Below are positions 1 through 10,420 of a stretch of 64,000 bases of DNA, piece after piece. This DNA is from a bacterium (GTDB lineage: Bacteria > Elusimicrobiota > Elusimicrobia > UBA1565 > UBA9628). The position numbers and the translations under genes were made by a program. Where the stretch lies: the NCBI GenBank assembly GCA_021822495.1, contig JAKAQO010000002.1:159044-223043 (forward strand), written 5' to 3'. The first letter of the stretch is position 1. Each line of letters starts with the position of its first letter. The notes beneath the pieces are model-generated. The model saw only the letters and a program-made list of their open reading frames with translations, had not been told where the DNA came from and ran no database searches.

Positions 1-183
1 GGTATTGGAAATCCGTAGCGGGAAATTGACGAGATCTTGAAGCGAATAGGTCCGCCCGATTTTAAGCCCCTTGACCTCGACCTCGGCGAATTTCGTCGAT
101 AGCCCGCGCGTGGCGAAAACCGGAGCGGAGAGTAATAGAAAAAATATCGTCATTTTCATGCCCTGAGCGTTTAATTTTTTCAT
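1..183 (-). CDS. Exported protein of unknown function, 5' part only
   Basis: Only the first 61 codons are in the window; the gene runs off the left edge. The ATG at 181-183 is preceded by a good Shine-Dalgarno (AGGAGA) 10 nt downstream of the stop of the giant gene, so the two are probably co-transcribed. The N-terminus is basic, then hydrophobic (MTIFFLLLSAPVFA), a typical signal peptide with likely cleavage after VFA. The visible mature part (STKFAEVEVKGLKIGRTYSL) matches no family I can name. The position directly after a surface-type protein suggests an envelope role, but that is inference only. Confidence 0.7.
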   Translation of the reverse strand, partial: MKKLNAQGMKMTIFFLLLSAPVFATRGLSTKFAEVEVKGLKIGRTYSLQDLVNFPLRISNT

Positions 184-193
184 AAGTTCTCCT

Positions 194-3100
194 TTAATTC
201 GAGCATACGCCTCCATCCGGAACGGCGGTCACGGTCACCTGAATTTCCTGTGGCGTACTGGTCGCCGCCGTTGTTCCCCCGTAAATTGAGGCCGTGGGCG
301 ATAAGAGTTTAAACCACAATCCGAGACTCGTCGTGGGAAGAGTTCCGGCGCCGCTTTCTCCGTCGGCATAATTTCCACCGGAGGCTCCGCATTGTTGCGG
401 AGTGTTGTCCACTGAACTTGTAACAACATCAAAGTCGGAGGAATGGGGCTGGACGGCGTTAAACAAGGCTTCTAAAACAGGGTGTTCGGCCGAGGGCTGG
501 GTGCTTGCGGTCAAGGTCCAAATGGATCCCGGAGTGACGGTTGAGGCCGAGAGCTCGTAGGTCTCGGTGGAATTGCTGATGTTAGAGACGGTGATGGATG
601 AGACGGAAATCGTGGAGACGCCTACTCCCATCGTAATCGAGGTCCCGCCGGGCGTGAAATTGTAGTCATTCGTCGAGACGCTAACGGCCAAGAAGGAAAC
701 CGAGGTCGAGGCTTGACGAGTTTGTCCTGTCGAACCCTGGTTCGGCACGCAACCATTCGGCGCGGGTTCTTTGCCAAGCCCATCCGGCCCCGTGGTTGTC
801 TCCGTGGGATCGGCGGCGTCTATCGTTGGAGATGTCTGAGAGTCCTGAGTCCATCCAGAACAAGTTGAGAAATAATCGCCTGCGGGTCCCGTGCATCTTC
901 CAGTGTTAGTCCCGCTTCCCGCCGACATCGGGTGAAAGTCCTCAACGCCTGAAGACGGGTTATACCACAGAGGATTTGAGGCGATAGAATGAGCATCCGC
1001 GCCCGCGACCAAGGCCTGCCAGCCGGAAAGGGTGTTAGTTGAAATCGATCCCCAAACAAAACTGTTCGCGGAGTTGGAGCTGAACCAATCGTTGTAATCG
1101 GAATTAAATCCGGAGGTCACGTCGGCGGTGAAGGTAGCCGATGAAGTGGCCGTAACCGAGCTTAAGAAAATATTGTCGCGGATCGTGACGGTTGAAGCCG
1201 CAAGCTGCATCAAATAGGCGTTGGTCAGTCCTGTTCCCGTCGAATTGACATCGTTAAATTTAAAGGTATCGCCGGTGGACCCCGTGAAATAAGCCCCGAC
1301 ATAGCTTCCGCCGGTAATCATGCCGGGTTCGTTGATTCGGTTGTGATGGAAATTAAGTCCTTGGGTGGATTGCGCGTAGAGGCCGTAAGACGTGTTGCTT
1401 CCCATCGTTCCCGAGCTTCGGTAATAAATCCCGTTATTATAAATCGTGGCGCCGGTTGTGAGGTTGGAAAGTTGGATTCCTATCGTGTTTTGGGTCGTCG
1501 CAAGAATGGGGAGGATGGTGTTTGAAGATATCCAAATTTGAGTTCCCGCGTTTTGAGTGGTAATGGAAATTCCATATTCCGCGCCGGAAATGGTGTTGGT
1601 CGAAATAAAGAAGGCCCCAAAATTATTTGGACTCACTCGGATTCCCACGCCTTGCGCTCCACCAACGACAATGTTTGACAAAAGCGATGAATTAGAACTT
1701 CCCCCTGATATTTGCGCCCCATACGCGTAAACGCTTGTCGCGGTGACGACGCTATTTTCTAAAATTGTGTCGGTTGATCCGTTGATATCGATGGCCGTTC
1801 CGGGGAAAGCTCGGATGTAATTCCCGTCCAAGGTGTCGGAAGAGGATCCGCCAAGATAAACGCCGTTGTAACCGCCGGCGGCGATGCTGCTGAGCGTTAC
1901 CGCGTCTTGGGAATCTCCCAATGTATCAATTCCGTCAGCGGCCCGGGGCGCCTCAATAAGGCTTTGCGTCAGAGTGTTTGATGAGGAACCGGCAAGCTCA
2001 ACTCCGGCGTAGTTATGACTGTTATCCCGCGCGATGATCACGCTTCCAATAACGGTATTTGAGGAAGATTGGTAAATATAAGCTCCATATCCGCCGGAAG
2101 CACTAGTCATCGTGCTGTATTGAATTATGTTGTCGTTGGAACCAGCGGTGAGTTCGACGCCGTTGGATGTCGCGGAATAAATGGAGCTCCCCATAATCGT
2201 GTTGGACGAAGCGGAGTTAATAAAAAGGCCGGAATAATAATTAGCTGTGTCGTTGGCGGTGATGGAGGAATATGCGATAGTGTCGGAAGAGGACTGAGAA
2301 AGATAAACTCCGTATCCGCCGGAAGCACTAGTCATCGTGCTGTATTGAATTATGTTGTCGTTGGAACCAGCGGTGAGTTCGACGCCGTTGGATGTCGCGG
2401 AATAAATGGAGCTCCCCATAATCGTGTTGGACGAAGCGGAGTTAATAAAAAGGCCGGAATAATAATTAGCTGTGTCGTTGGCGGTGATGGAGGAATATGC
2501 GATAGTGTCGGAAGAGGACTGAGAAAGATAAACTCCGTATCCGCCGGAAGAGCTGATGATGACGCTGTTTTGGATGGAGTTGTTTGAGGAGACGCCGTCT
2601 AATTGAAGCGCGGTATTGGCGTAGGCGGTAATGGATGAAAATGATATCTCATTTGAGTAGGAAGCGTTGATGTGAATGCCGTAATTGCTGAAAGCCGTCG
2701 CCGCCGTAATCGTGCTGTTTTTGATTAAATTGCCGTTTGAACCAGCGAAGAGGTCGGCTCCATCGTTTCCATTTGTATACGCATAATTTCCCGATAGAAC
2801 GTTCGATGAGGCGGTATTTAAGTAAAGCCCCACTCCCCCTCCCATGGCAGTCCAGCTGCTGTAAGAAATTTCTGCCCTCACGCTTCCCTGAAGATAGAGA
2901 GCCGCGGCTGTAATACTCCTGAGATTGTCATTAACCGTAATGCTGGATACGACGAGGTAATTGGAGGAAACATAGACGCCGTAGGCTACGGCGTTAGTTG
3001 GCGCAACGCCGATGTTGAGAAGGGTCACGCTGTCGTTTAGAATTTGAAACGCGGCGGTGGAATTGATTGGCGGATCGACGATCGGTTGCGAGCTTACAAA

Positions 3101-6100
3101 GGTTGGATCCGCCATAATTTGAACGAGGGTTCCCGTATATCCGCTGGGCGTAAAGCCCTGAACCGTGACCTGTTCGGAATAAGTCGCGGTGTCGCGGATG
3201 ACGACGCAGGCGGAAGTGCTCAAGCTCACCGGAATGTCCGAGATGGCATTTGAGATAGTTGCGTAGGGGTAGCTTCCGTTTTTTCCGACATTGTAAATCT
3301 TGCCGCAACCGGCGATGGAGGAACCAGGAGAGCTTTCAGAGGCCTCGGTCGTGTCTCCGTAGGAGCCTTGATTGACTTTGTTTCCATTGGGCTGGGGTTC
3401 GAGACTGTAAGCCTCGGCGGGGTCTCCGGCATCAATGGAAGAAGATTCCAGAGCGTCTTTTTGCTCTAAGGGACACGCCTGTGAGAAAATATTGACGCTT
3501 CCGCCGGGGTCATAACAACGACCAACGGTAGACATCGGGTGAAAGTCTTCAACGCCTGAAGACGGGTTATACCACAAGGGGTTAGCGGAAATTGAATCAT
3601 CGTCATTGGGAGCAACCAGGGCCTGCCAGGCCGAGAGGCTATTGGCGGATTGGGAGCCCCAGACAAAACTGTTCGCCGAGTTCGAGCTGAACCAATCGTT
3701 GTAATCGGAATTAAATCCGGAGGTCACGTCGGCGGTGAAGGTAGCCGATGAAGTGGCCGTAACCGAGCTTAAGAAAATATTGTCGCGGATCGTGACGGTT
3801 GAGGCTGAAAGCTGCATGAGATAGGCGTTGGTCAGTCCCGTTCCGGTCGAATTGACATCGTTAAATTTAAAGGTATCGCCGGTGGACCCCGTGAAATAAG
3901 CCCCGACATAGCTTCCGCCGGTAATCATTCCGGGCTCGTTGATTCGGTTGTGATGGAAGTAGAGCCCGGAGGAGTTCGTGACATAGAGGCCGTAAGAATA
4001 GTTGGAGCTGATATTAGTCGGCGGCCCGCGGTAATAAATCCCGTTATTATAAATCGTGGCGCCGGTCGTGAGACCGTTTGTGTAAATTCCATAGGTATCG
4101 TAAGACGCGCTGAGAGTCGGCAAAATGGTGTTTGACGCAATCCAGATTTGGGTTCCGGCGTTTTGAGTCGAGAGATAAACTCCCCACTCGCCACCGGAAA
4201 TCGTATTTGTCGAAAAGGTCAGGTTTCCAGAATTTCCCTGATCAATCCAGATGCCGTGGCCCTGCGCGCCTCCAGTAATGGAGCTTGAGGAAAGGCTCAA
4301 ATTCATTCCGCCTAGATTGTCCATGTAAATCCCTGAGCCAGTGGTAATCGTCGCGACAATGACGCTTCCGCCAATAGTGGTTCCGGTGGATCCTGAAATG
4401 TAAACGGCGGTCGAACCTTGGATGTAGGAATTAAATATTTGCGCGGCAAAACTTTGATGCAGGTAAACAGCCGGGTCGACGCTTCCGGTTGTCATCGTGC
4501 TTTGGCTGATCGTGTTGTTTTGAGATCCTGGTTCAAAATCAACGGGGTAGGCGTTGCCGATATTACTTGGATCGGGATCAGTGATATAGCTTTGGGTAAT
4601 GGAGTTGGAGGATGAATTGATGATAAAAAGCGCGGCGACGTATCCGCCGTTGATGGTTGTCATCGTGCTTTGACTAATCGTATTGCCGTTAGAATTGTTC
4701 GCGAGTCCAAGAGCGTTGTTTCCCCCTAAGTTGGGATTACTGATGTAGGTTTGTGCGATGGTGTTGGAAGAGGAGTTATTGAGATAAACAGCGTCATATC
4801 CTCCGCCACTTTGAGTAGTAATTGAGCTTTGGCTGATTGTGTTGGAGTTTGAGCCAAAAAAATCAATGGCGTCAAAACTCGTAGCGTTGACAAAGGTATT
4901 AATAAAATTATTGGAAGAAGATGAAATAAGGTAAATCGCGGGAAGAGCCGTGCTTCCTGATCCGATTTCGGCTATAGTGCTCTGCTTAATCGTGTTGAAA
5001 TTAGAATTCGTGCTCAAATACACGCAAGCTCCCGAATTATTTCCGTTGGGCGCGTTGAAATAGCTTTGGGCGACAGTATTGGAGGAGGCGCCGTTCAACA
5101 GAAGAGCGGCATTCATGCCCGAACTGTTAGTGGTCACCGAACTGTAGGAGATTTGGTTTAAATTTCCGTTAATGACCACAGCGGTGGAATTGACCGTGAT
5201 GAAGGAATAGGAAACCGCGTCAGAACTGGAAAGATTGACTCCGGCGGCGCCGATATAACCGCCAAGATCGTTCACATTGACGCTTGAGAGCGTGATGTTC
5301 GGGGAAGAGGCCTCAACGCCGTAGACGGTCGGGCTGGTCGGAATAACCCCAACATTGAGAAGGGTCACGCTGTCGTTTAGAATCTCAAACGCGGCGGTGG
5401 AATTAAGGGGCGGGTCAACCACGGGCTGCGAGCTCACAAAGGTTGGATCCGCCATGATTTGGACAAGGGTCCCCGTATATCCGCTGGGCGTAAAGCCCTG
5501 AACCGTGACCTGTTCGGAATAAGTCGCGGTGTCGCGGATGACGACGCATTCAAGCCCGGAGACGCTTGTTGAAAGTTGACTCAGAGCTGATCCGATGGCT
5601 GTCGTTACGGAGCATCCAGCTGGGGGAGAATTTTTTTCGACATTGACAACAGTTGAACATGCAGGCGGATTTTGAAAAGGGCATACAGCCGGCGCGGAGG
5701 GAGCGGGAATTTGAACAATGGCGGAATTAGAGGGAACCCCGTCCGCTTCTACAAACAACATATAGTAGCCCGGCGTCATCGTAGATGGAACTTGAAAAGT
5801 AAGAGAACTGGCGGAAACGCCATTTGAGTAATTCAGCGCTTCTCCCGCGCCATAAATGGAACTGGAAACATCAATCGTCTCGACATTGTCATTATCGGAG
5901 GAATTTCCATCGTCTAAAGAGCGCAAATAGACCCTAGGGTAGTTCGTGGGAGAACCTACATTGTTTAATCCACCGCCGTCTCCTTCTCCATCGCTGGTGA
6001 ATGAACTTCCGGTCACAGTCACGAACTCTCCCGTTGAAATCGAGACAGGAAAACTCGATGAACCCCCGACCGTTAGTATCACCGGCTGCAAAGCGGGCGC

Positions 6101-9100
6101 AACCGTTGAGAGAGAAAAATCATACTCCGTATAGAGCGCTTCTTCCGAGGTTCCCAGAGAACTGACGCCGTTATCTCCTCCCGCGGCGAGGAGATTCCCG
6201 CTAGGTAAAAGCGTCGTGGTTTGGTTCTCACGAGCCGTCGTCATGGACCCCGTCGTTGCCCAAGTTCCTAAAGCGGGATCATATATTTCTTCCGTTGAAA
6301 GAACGCTGGTCCCATTACTGCCTCCGGAAACTAGGACGCTCCCACCGGGGAGAAGCGTTGCGGTCATATTTTCCCTGGTCGTGCTCATGGAACCCGTGGT
6401 CGCCCAAGTTCCAAGAGAGGGATTATAGATTTCAGCCGTTGAAAGGGCGCTCGTCCCGTTTGAGCCTCCCGCCGCTAAGACCTCGCCGTTGGTGAGAAGA
6501 ACGGCCGCATGATTTTCTCGCGCGGTCGTCATATTTCCCGTGGTCGCCCAAGTTCCAAGAGAGGGATTATAGATTTCAGCCGTTGAAAGGGCGCTCGTCC
6601 CGTTTGAGCCTCCCGAAACCAGGATGTCTCCATTTGGGAGAGTGGTTGCGGTCATACTGGCTCTCGCTACGCTCATGTTTCCCGTAGTCGCCCAGGTTCC
6701 AAGAGAAGGATTGTAAAGTTCGGCGCTTGAAAGAACGCTCGTCCCGTTTGAGCCTCCCGCGGCTAAAACCTCGCCAGTACTCAAAAGAACGGCCGCATGA
6801 TTTTCTCGCGCGCTCGTCATATTTCCCGTAGTCGCCCAGGTTCCAAGAGAAGGATTGTAAAGTTCGGCGCTTGAAAGAGCGCTCGTTCCATTTGAGCCGC
6901 CCGCGGCTAAAACCTCGCCATTGGGCAGGAGAGTCGCTGTGTGATAGGTTCTTGCCGCGATCATGTTTCCGCTGGAATTCCAATTTCCGGCGATGGGAAC
7001 ATAAATACTGGTCGATGAGTAAGCAAGGGATGTATTTCCATCCATGCTTCCTGCGATCAAGACGCTGCCGTTAGGAAGCATCGTGGCCGTATGCGCTGCG
7101 AACCCAAAAGTCAGGGGAGAAACAGTACTCCAGGTTCCCGCGTTGGGATCATACACTTCATCGGTGGTGATATCGGTAGTGCCATTGAGTCCTCCGGTGA
7201 CCAAAACCTTGCCGTTAGGGAGTAATGTGGACGCGTCCTGAGTGCGCACCGTACTCATGGGAGCGGTCGTAGCCCAACTCCCGAGTGAAGGATTGTAGAG
7301 ATAAGCGGCGCTTTCCTCGGAAGCTCCATGATCTCCGCCGTCCAATAGCACCTGCCCGTTGAGAAGAAGGGTGGCATTGGCATATTCGAGGCTTGTCAAC
7401 ATGCTCCCTGTCGTCGTCCAGGTGTTGAGCGTTGGATTATAAATTTCCGCTCCCGAGGTTAGAGAACCATGCGAACTGGTAAGACCTGTGGCTACTAAAA
7501 CGTTTCCATTCTGGAGGGTCACCGCAATGGCCCGATCATGGATATAATTCATAATTGGAGTCGTGGTCCATGTTCCGGATGCGGGGTCGTAAATCTCAGC
7601 CGTTGACAGAAACGTGGATCCGCTTACGCTTCCTCCGGCGACGAGAACTCCACCGTTTTGAAGCAGATTAGCGGTATGGTGTTGACGGGCAGTGCTCATG
7701 GAACCAGTTGTGCTCCAATTACCGGTTGCCGGATTGTAAATTTCGCATGTGGAAAGACCAGCAGATCCATTATTTCCCCCCGCGACCAAGACCGTTCCGT
7801 TAGGTAAAAGCGTCGCTGTATGCAGATATCTAGGCGTGGTCATGGATCCTGTAGTTGTCCAGGTATTAGTTTTCGGATCGTAGAGTTCTGCGCTAGAGAA
7901 AATGATAGTACTACTTGTATAAGTAGCTCCCCCGGCGACAAGAACGCGGCCATCCGGCAAAAGCGTGGCCGTTGCCTGGTATCTAGCCGTATTCATGAGA
8001 CTGATATTGGCCTGGCTCCATGTGGGGTCTATGAGCAAGGGATATTGGAGCCTGGCATCATCAAATCGGAGGGTTAAAAAATACGAATTCTTTTGTTTCT
8101 TAAGCTCATATTGTCCAAAGAGAGAGCGCCCGCCGCTATCAAAAATTTTCGGCGGAGAAAGCTGAAATAGAGCCTTCCCTCCGCGAGAGAGGGCTTCAAG
8201 ACGGCCTTTTGAGAGCTTAAAAGAGGCGATTTTCGCGCTGCCGGATACTTTCCAGCCCAAGGGATGTGGAAGTGGTCTGTGTAGAAAGTAAAGGGTTTCC
8301 ATCCCATACGGCCTTGGAACATTGACGACATCCGTCCCGTGATAGGAGTTAGGATAAACAAATAAGCCATTGAACTCGACGCCTTTCGCCGAACGAGCCC
8401 CTTGAGCCCGCATCAACACTTCGATTTCTTTTCCTGATTCTAACGCAAAAACCCCATATTTTTTGGATAGAAAAAAATGAGGGACAGGAAAAGGATGCGA
8501 GGATTTTTCTTTTTTTATCGAAGGGAGATATGCCGAGCCTTCGTTGACTCCTGGGATACTTTGAGAAAGAAATTTTATCTCGGCTGATTCATAACCAATC
8601 CCATCGGCCTCATCGAGGCGCGGGGCTATTTCCGGAAACCGCCGCAATCGAGAAAAAATGGAAAGAGCGTGATAAACTTCCGTTTTTTGCTTCTTTGACA
8701 AGAGAGCTTTCTCATAGATTTTAAGATTATGCCGAACTTTTTTCATCCGAGGATTTTGATGGAGCAGTTGCCGACTCAGAACAATAGCGCGATGAAGGCG
8801 TCCTGATTCGGCATAGGCAAGCGCTAAATTGCTTAGGATTTCAGAACTTGCGATATCAGCTCCAGGCGCGCGTTTTTCGATGGAGATAAGATAAGCTTTT
8901 TTGAGGGCGCTCGCGGATTTTCTCGCATTTCCCATCTTGAGGTAAGCGGCCCCTATTCCCGCCAAGGCGTCCGCCGCATCAACGCGAACCTGGAGGGTTT
9001 TTCGATAATCGGAAATGGCCCTTTTTATTTCCCCATGCTGCATATCAAATTTACCCATGCTGCTTAGGGCCGCCCCGTATTTCGGGTCAATAACGAGGGC

Positions 9101-10420
9101 AAGCTGAAATTCTCTTACGGCTTTCTTAAATTTTCCTTCCTGGGCGTAGACTCGTCCGAGCCCGTAGTGCATTCTTGCGCTTTGAGGACAAGTTTTGAGA
9201 GTGGCTAGAATAAGGCTTTTCGCGTTTCTCCAGTCACCATTCCTAGAAAACGTCAGCATTGCGTAAAGCATGAGCGGAACAAAAATGAGTAACCCCAGAC
9301 TCGCTGAAGCTAGAAGAGTCGCCGCGTTGGCCATGACCAAACCAAATCCCATCACTGAAAAATAGAGAAATCTCTCGGCCATGATAGCTTTAATGGGAAT
9401 AATATTTGAGACCGGGCCCAGACCAATGAAAAATAACAGGACGCCGAGAAACGCCGCTGGCACTTTTCGCCGCAAAGAAAATGCGCAATAAAGCGACCCA
9501 ATGGATAAAAGCGCTGAAAGTATAACGGCGGGATCCAGGCACGAGCGCGGAACGGAAAAAAGATACTCCAGACTCAGCGGATGAGGCCAGAACATCAAGC
9601 GCAGATAAGTCGCCAAGGCTTTTGTCATGGTCAAAACTTGGAAATAAAAAGACCCCGCCCAGTAATGGGTTTGCCCCAATTTGCCCAGAAGCTCAAAACG
9701 CGCCAGCACAAATGCGAATATTAACGCGAGATAAGGGATTATCGGGGGAAAAGATTGCGCGAAGAGAGTTTCCCTAAGCGGCGAGAAATTATTTTTGGGC
9801 CGCTCTCTCTCGATGATCTGCCAGGCCCATAAAAACAGGGGCATGACAACCGCTTCTTCCTTGCAGAGAAGGGCGAGAGTGAAAAGAAAAAGAGATGTCT
9901 TAGACGCTTTTCCTTTACGGAGATGAATCCAAAGCGCGGACATTGAAAACAAAAAGGCCATGATATTAGACCTCTGACTAACCCAGACCACGGTCTCAAC
10001 TTGAGTGGGATGCGCCAAGAATACCGCGGCGGAGGTAAAAGCCCCTAATCCAGGGTTTTCCATCTTTAATTTTTCTAAAAGTCTTAAAGACAAAAGGAAG
10101 ACCAAAAGGGAGTTTAGAACATGGAGGACAATATCGAAAAGTCTGTAGCCGAATGGATTGAGCTTCCCGAAATGGTAGTTAATCGCATAAGAGAAGACAA
10201 CCAAGGGACGATAGTTATCATGGGCTAAATCAGATTGGGAAGCCAGACTTTCCGGCAGGAAAAATTTCAGAGGATGTTTCAGATTTCGAATGGCATGATT
10301 GAGGACTATAAATGAATCGTCATCATAAAGAAAAGGAAAATTGAGCGTCCGACCGTAAAGAATGAATCCAAACAAAAATAGAACGATCCCGTAGATGATA
10401 GGCCGGTTATTTTTTTTCAT
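194..10420 (-). CDS. Giant TMTC-like / TPR / kelch / beta-helix fusion protein, 3408 aa
   Basis: Domains in order: residues 1-410 are a polytopic membrane domain like the TMTC/GT-C glycosyltransferases (early YDDDSFIVLN acidic loop, NYRPLVVFSYAINY, then HPTQVETVVWVSQRS). About 415-575 are TPR repeats. About 575-807 form an unassigned soluble region ending YPLLIDPTW. About 808-1430 hold 13 kelch repeats of ~48 residues (TATLLPNGxVLVAGG...YNPxxGTWxTTGxM). About 1432-1575 look like the galactose-oxidase-type E-set domain (PGYYMLFVEADGVPSN). Two right-handed beta-helix modules follow (about 1577-2330 and 2370-3240; SSNTIxxSxI repeats), then a C-terminal ~170-residue domain. The ATG at 10418-10420 has a weak SD (AGAAG). 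In eukaryotes TMTCs are O-mannosyltransferases; here the membrane part may glycosylate or only anchor. Ser/Thr/Asn-rich repeats suggest an exposed surface protein. No frameshift is seen. Confidence 0.85.
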   Translation of the reverse strand: MKKNNRPIIYGIVLFLFGFILYGRTLNFPFLYDDDSFIVLNHAIRNLKHPLKFFLPESLASQSDLAHDNYRPLVVFSYAINYHFGKLNPFGYRLFDIVLHVLNSLLVFLLSLRLLEKLKMENPGLGAFTSAAVFLAHPTQVETVVWVSQRSNIMAFLFSMSALWIHLRKGKASKTSLFLFTLALLCKEEAVVMPLFLWAWQIIERERPKNNFSPLRETLFAQSFPPIIPYLALIFAFVLARFELLGKLGQTHYWAGSFYFQVLTMTKALATYLRLMFWPHPLSLEYLFSVPRSCLDPAVILSALLSIGSLYCAFSLRRKVPAAFLGVLLFFIGLGPVSNIIPIKAIMAERFLYFSVMGFGLVMANAATLLASASLGLLIFVPLMLYAMLTFSRNGDWRNAKSLILATLKTCPQSARMHYGLGRVYAQEGKFKKAVREFQLALVIDPKYGAALSSMGKFDMQHGEIKRAISDYRKTLQVRVDAADALAGIGAAYLKMGNARKSASALKKAYLISIEKRAPGADIASSEILSNLALAYAESGRLHRAIVLSRQLLHQNPRMKKVRHNLKIYEKALLSKKQKTEVYHALSIFSRLRRFPEIAPRLDEADGIGYESAEIKFLSQSIPGVNEGSAYLPSIKKEKSSHPFPVPHFFLSKKYGVFALESGKEIEVLMRAQGARSAKGVEFNGLFVYPNSYHGTDVVNVPRPYGMETLYFLHRPLPHPLGWKVSGSAKIASFKLSKGRLEALSRGGKALFQLSPPKIFDSGGRSLFGQYELKKQKNSYFLTLRFDDARLQYPLLIDPTWSQANISLMNTARYQATATLLPDGRVLVAGGATYTSSTIIFSSAELYDPKTNTWTTTGSMTTPRYLHTATLLPNGTVLVAGGNNGSAGLSTCEIYNPATGNWSTTGSMSTARQHHTANLLQNGGVLVAGGSVSGSTFLSTAEIYDPASGTWTTTPIMNYIHDRAIAVTLQNGNVLVATGLTSSHGSLTSGAEIYNPTLNTWTTTGSMLTSLEYANATLLLNGQVLLDGGDHGASEESAAYLYNPSLGSWATTAPMSTVRTQDASTLLPNGKVLVTGGLNGTTDITTDEVYDPNAGTWSTVSPLTFGFAAHTATMLPNGSVLIAGSMDGNTSLAYSSTSIYVPIAGNWNSSGNMIAARTYHTATLLPNGEVLAAGGSNGTSALSSAELYNPSLGTWATTGNMTSARENHAAVLLSTGEVLAAGGSNGTSVLSSAELYNPSLGTWATTGNMSVARASMTATTLPNGDILVSGGSNGTSALSTAEIYNPSLGTWATTGNMTTARENHAAVLLTNGEVLAAGGSNGTSALSTAEIYNPSLGTWATTGSMSTTRENMTATLLPGGSVLVSGGSNGTSVLSTEEIYDPALGTWATTGSMTTARENQTTTLLPSGNLLAAGGDNGVSSLGTSEEALYTEYDFSLSTVAPALQPVILTVGGSSSFPVSISTGEFVTVTGSSFTSDGEGDGGGLNNVGSPTNYPRVYLRSLDDGNSSDNDNVETIDVSSSIYGAGEALNYSNGVSASSLTFQVPSTMTPGYYMLFVEADGVPSNSAIVQIPAPSAPAVCPFQNPPACSTVVNVEKNSPPAGCSVTTAIGSALSQLSTSVSGLECVVIRDTATYSEQVTVQGFTPSGYTGTLVQIMADPTFVSSQPVVDPPLNSTAAFEILNDSVTLLNVGVIPTSPTVYGVEASSPNITLSSVNVNDLGGYIGAAGVNLSSSDAVSYSFITVNSTAVVINGNLNQISYSSVTTNSSGMNAALLLNGASSNTVAQSYFNAPNGNNSGACVYLSTNSNFNTIKQSTIAEIGSGSTALPAIYLISSSSNNFINTFVNATSFDAIDFFGSNSNTISQSSITTQSGGGYDAVYLNNSSSNTIAQTYISNPNLGGNNALGLANNSNGNTISQSTMTTINGGYVAALFIINSSSNSITQSYITDPDPSNIGNAYPVDFEPGSQNNTISQSTMTTGSVDPAVYLHQSFAAQIFNSYIQGSTAVYISGSTGTTIGGSVIVATITTGSGIYMDNLGGMNLSLSSSSITGGAQGHGIWIDQGNSGNLTFSTNTISGGEWGVYLSTQNAGTQIWIASNTILPTLSASYDTYGIYTNGLTTGATIYNNGIYYRGPPTNISSNYSYGLYVTNSSGLYFHHNRINEPGMITGGSYVGAYFTGSTGDTFKFNDVNSTGTGLTNAYLMQLSASTVTIRDNIFLSSVTATSSATFTADVTSGFNSDYNDWFSSNSANSFVWGSQSANSLSAWQALVAPNDDDSISANPLWYNPSSGVEDFHPMSTVGRCYDPGGSVNIFSQACPLEQKDALESSSIDAGDPAEAYSLEPQPNGNKVNQGSYGDTTEASESSPGSSIAGCGKIYNVGKNGSYPYATISNAISDIPVSLSTSACVVIRDTATYSEQVTVQGFTPSGYTGTLVQIMADPTFVSSQPIVDPPINSTAAFQILNDSVTLLNIGVAPTNAVAYGVYVSSNYLVVSSITVNDNLRSITAAALYLQGSVRAEISYSSWTAMGGGVGLYLNTASSNVLSGNYAYTNGNDGADLFAGSNGNLIKNSTITAATAFSNYGIHINASYSNEISFSSITAYANTALQLDGVSSNNSIQNSVIISSSGGYGVYLSQSSSDTIAYSSITANDTANYYSGLFINSASSNTIMGSSIYSATSNGVELTAGSNDNIIQYSTMTSASGGYGVYLSQSSSDTIAYSSITANDTANYYSGLFINSASSNTIMGSSIYSATSNGVELTAGSNDNIIQYSTMTSASGGYGAYIYQSSSNTVIGSVIIARDNSHNYAGVELAGSSSNTLTQSLIEAPRAADGIDTLGDSQDAVTLSSIAAGGYNGVYLGGSSSDTLDGNYIRAFPGTAIDINGSTDTILENSVVTATSVYAYGAQISGGSSNSSLLSNIVVGGAQGVGIRVSPNNFGAFFISTNTISGAEYGISITTQNAGTQIWISSNTILPILATTQNTIGIQLSNLTTGATIYNNGIYYRSSGTMGSNTSYGLYAQSTQGLNFHHNRINEPGMITGGSYVGAYFTGSTGDTFKFNDVNSTGTGLTNAYLMQLAASTVTIRDNIFLSSVTATSSATFTADVTSGFNSDYNDWFSSNSANSFVWGSISTNTLSGWQALVAGADAHSIASNPLWYNPSSGVEDFHPMSAGSGTNTGRCTGPAGDYFSTCSGWTQDSQTSPTIDAADPTETTTGPDGLGKEPAPNGCVPNQGSTGQTRQASTSVSFLAVSVSTNDYNFTPGGTSITMGVGVSTISVSSITVSNISNSTETYELSASTVTPGSIWTLTASTQPSAEHPVLEALFNAVQPHSSDFDVVTSSVDNTPQQCGASGGNYADGESGAGTLPTTSLGLWFKLLSPTASIYGGTTAATSTPQEIQVTVTAVPDGGVCSN
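900..5560. repeat. Duplicated beta-helix module inside the giant gene
   Basis: Two copies of a ~2.3-2.6 kb coding module lie in the same orientation. Near-identical stretches are 928-970 with 3534-3576, about 1054-1345 with 3662-3952, and about 3005-3220 with 5345-5550. The conserved ends encode the opening segment (CVVIRDTATYSEQVTVQGFT) and the closing segment (WYNPSSGVEDFHPMS), while the beta-helix coils between them have diverged. This pattern fits an old module duplication with recent conversion or strong selection at the ends. Confidence 0.85.
2091..2540. repeat. Perfect 225-bp tandem duplication (75 codons x 2)
   Basis: Positions 2091-2315 and 2316-2540 appear base-for-base identical by eye. 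The unit is 225 bp, a multiple of three, and encodes 75 residues of beta-helix (three coils of about 25). Perfect identity implies a very recent event, or an assembly collapse/expansion point. It lies within the second beta-helix module. Confidence 0.9.

Noticed and set aside
2069-2587. A 172-codon open frame on the plus strand with internal repeats
   Set aside because: It mirrors the tandem duplication of the giant minus-strand gene; its repeat pattern and composition are those of the antisense of beta-helix coils.
900-5560. Regularly spaced similar segments suggesting a CRISPR array
   Set aside because: The repeats are long, diverged, in frame and encode beta-helix coils; no 25-40 bp identical repeats with unique spacers.
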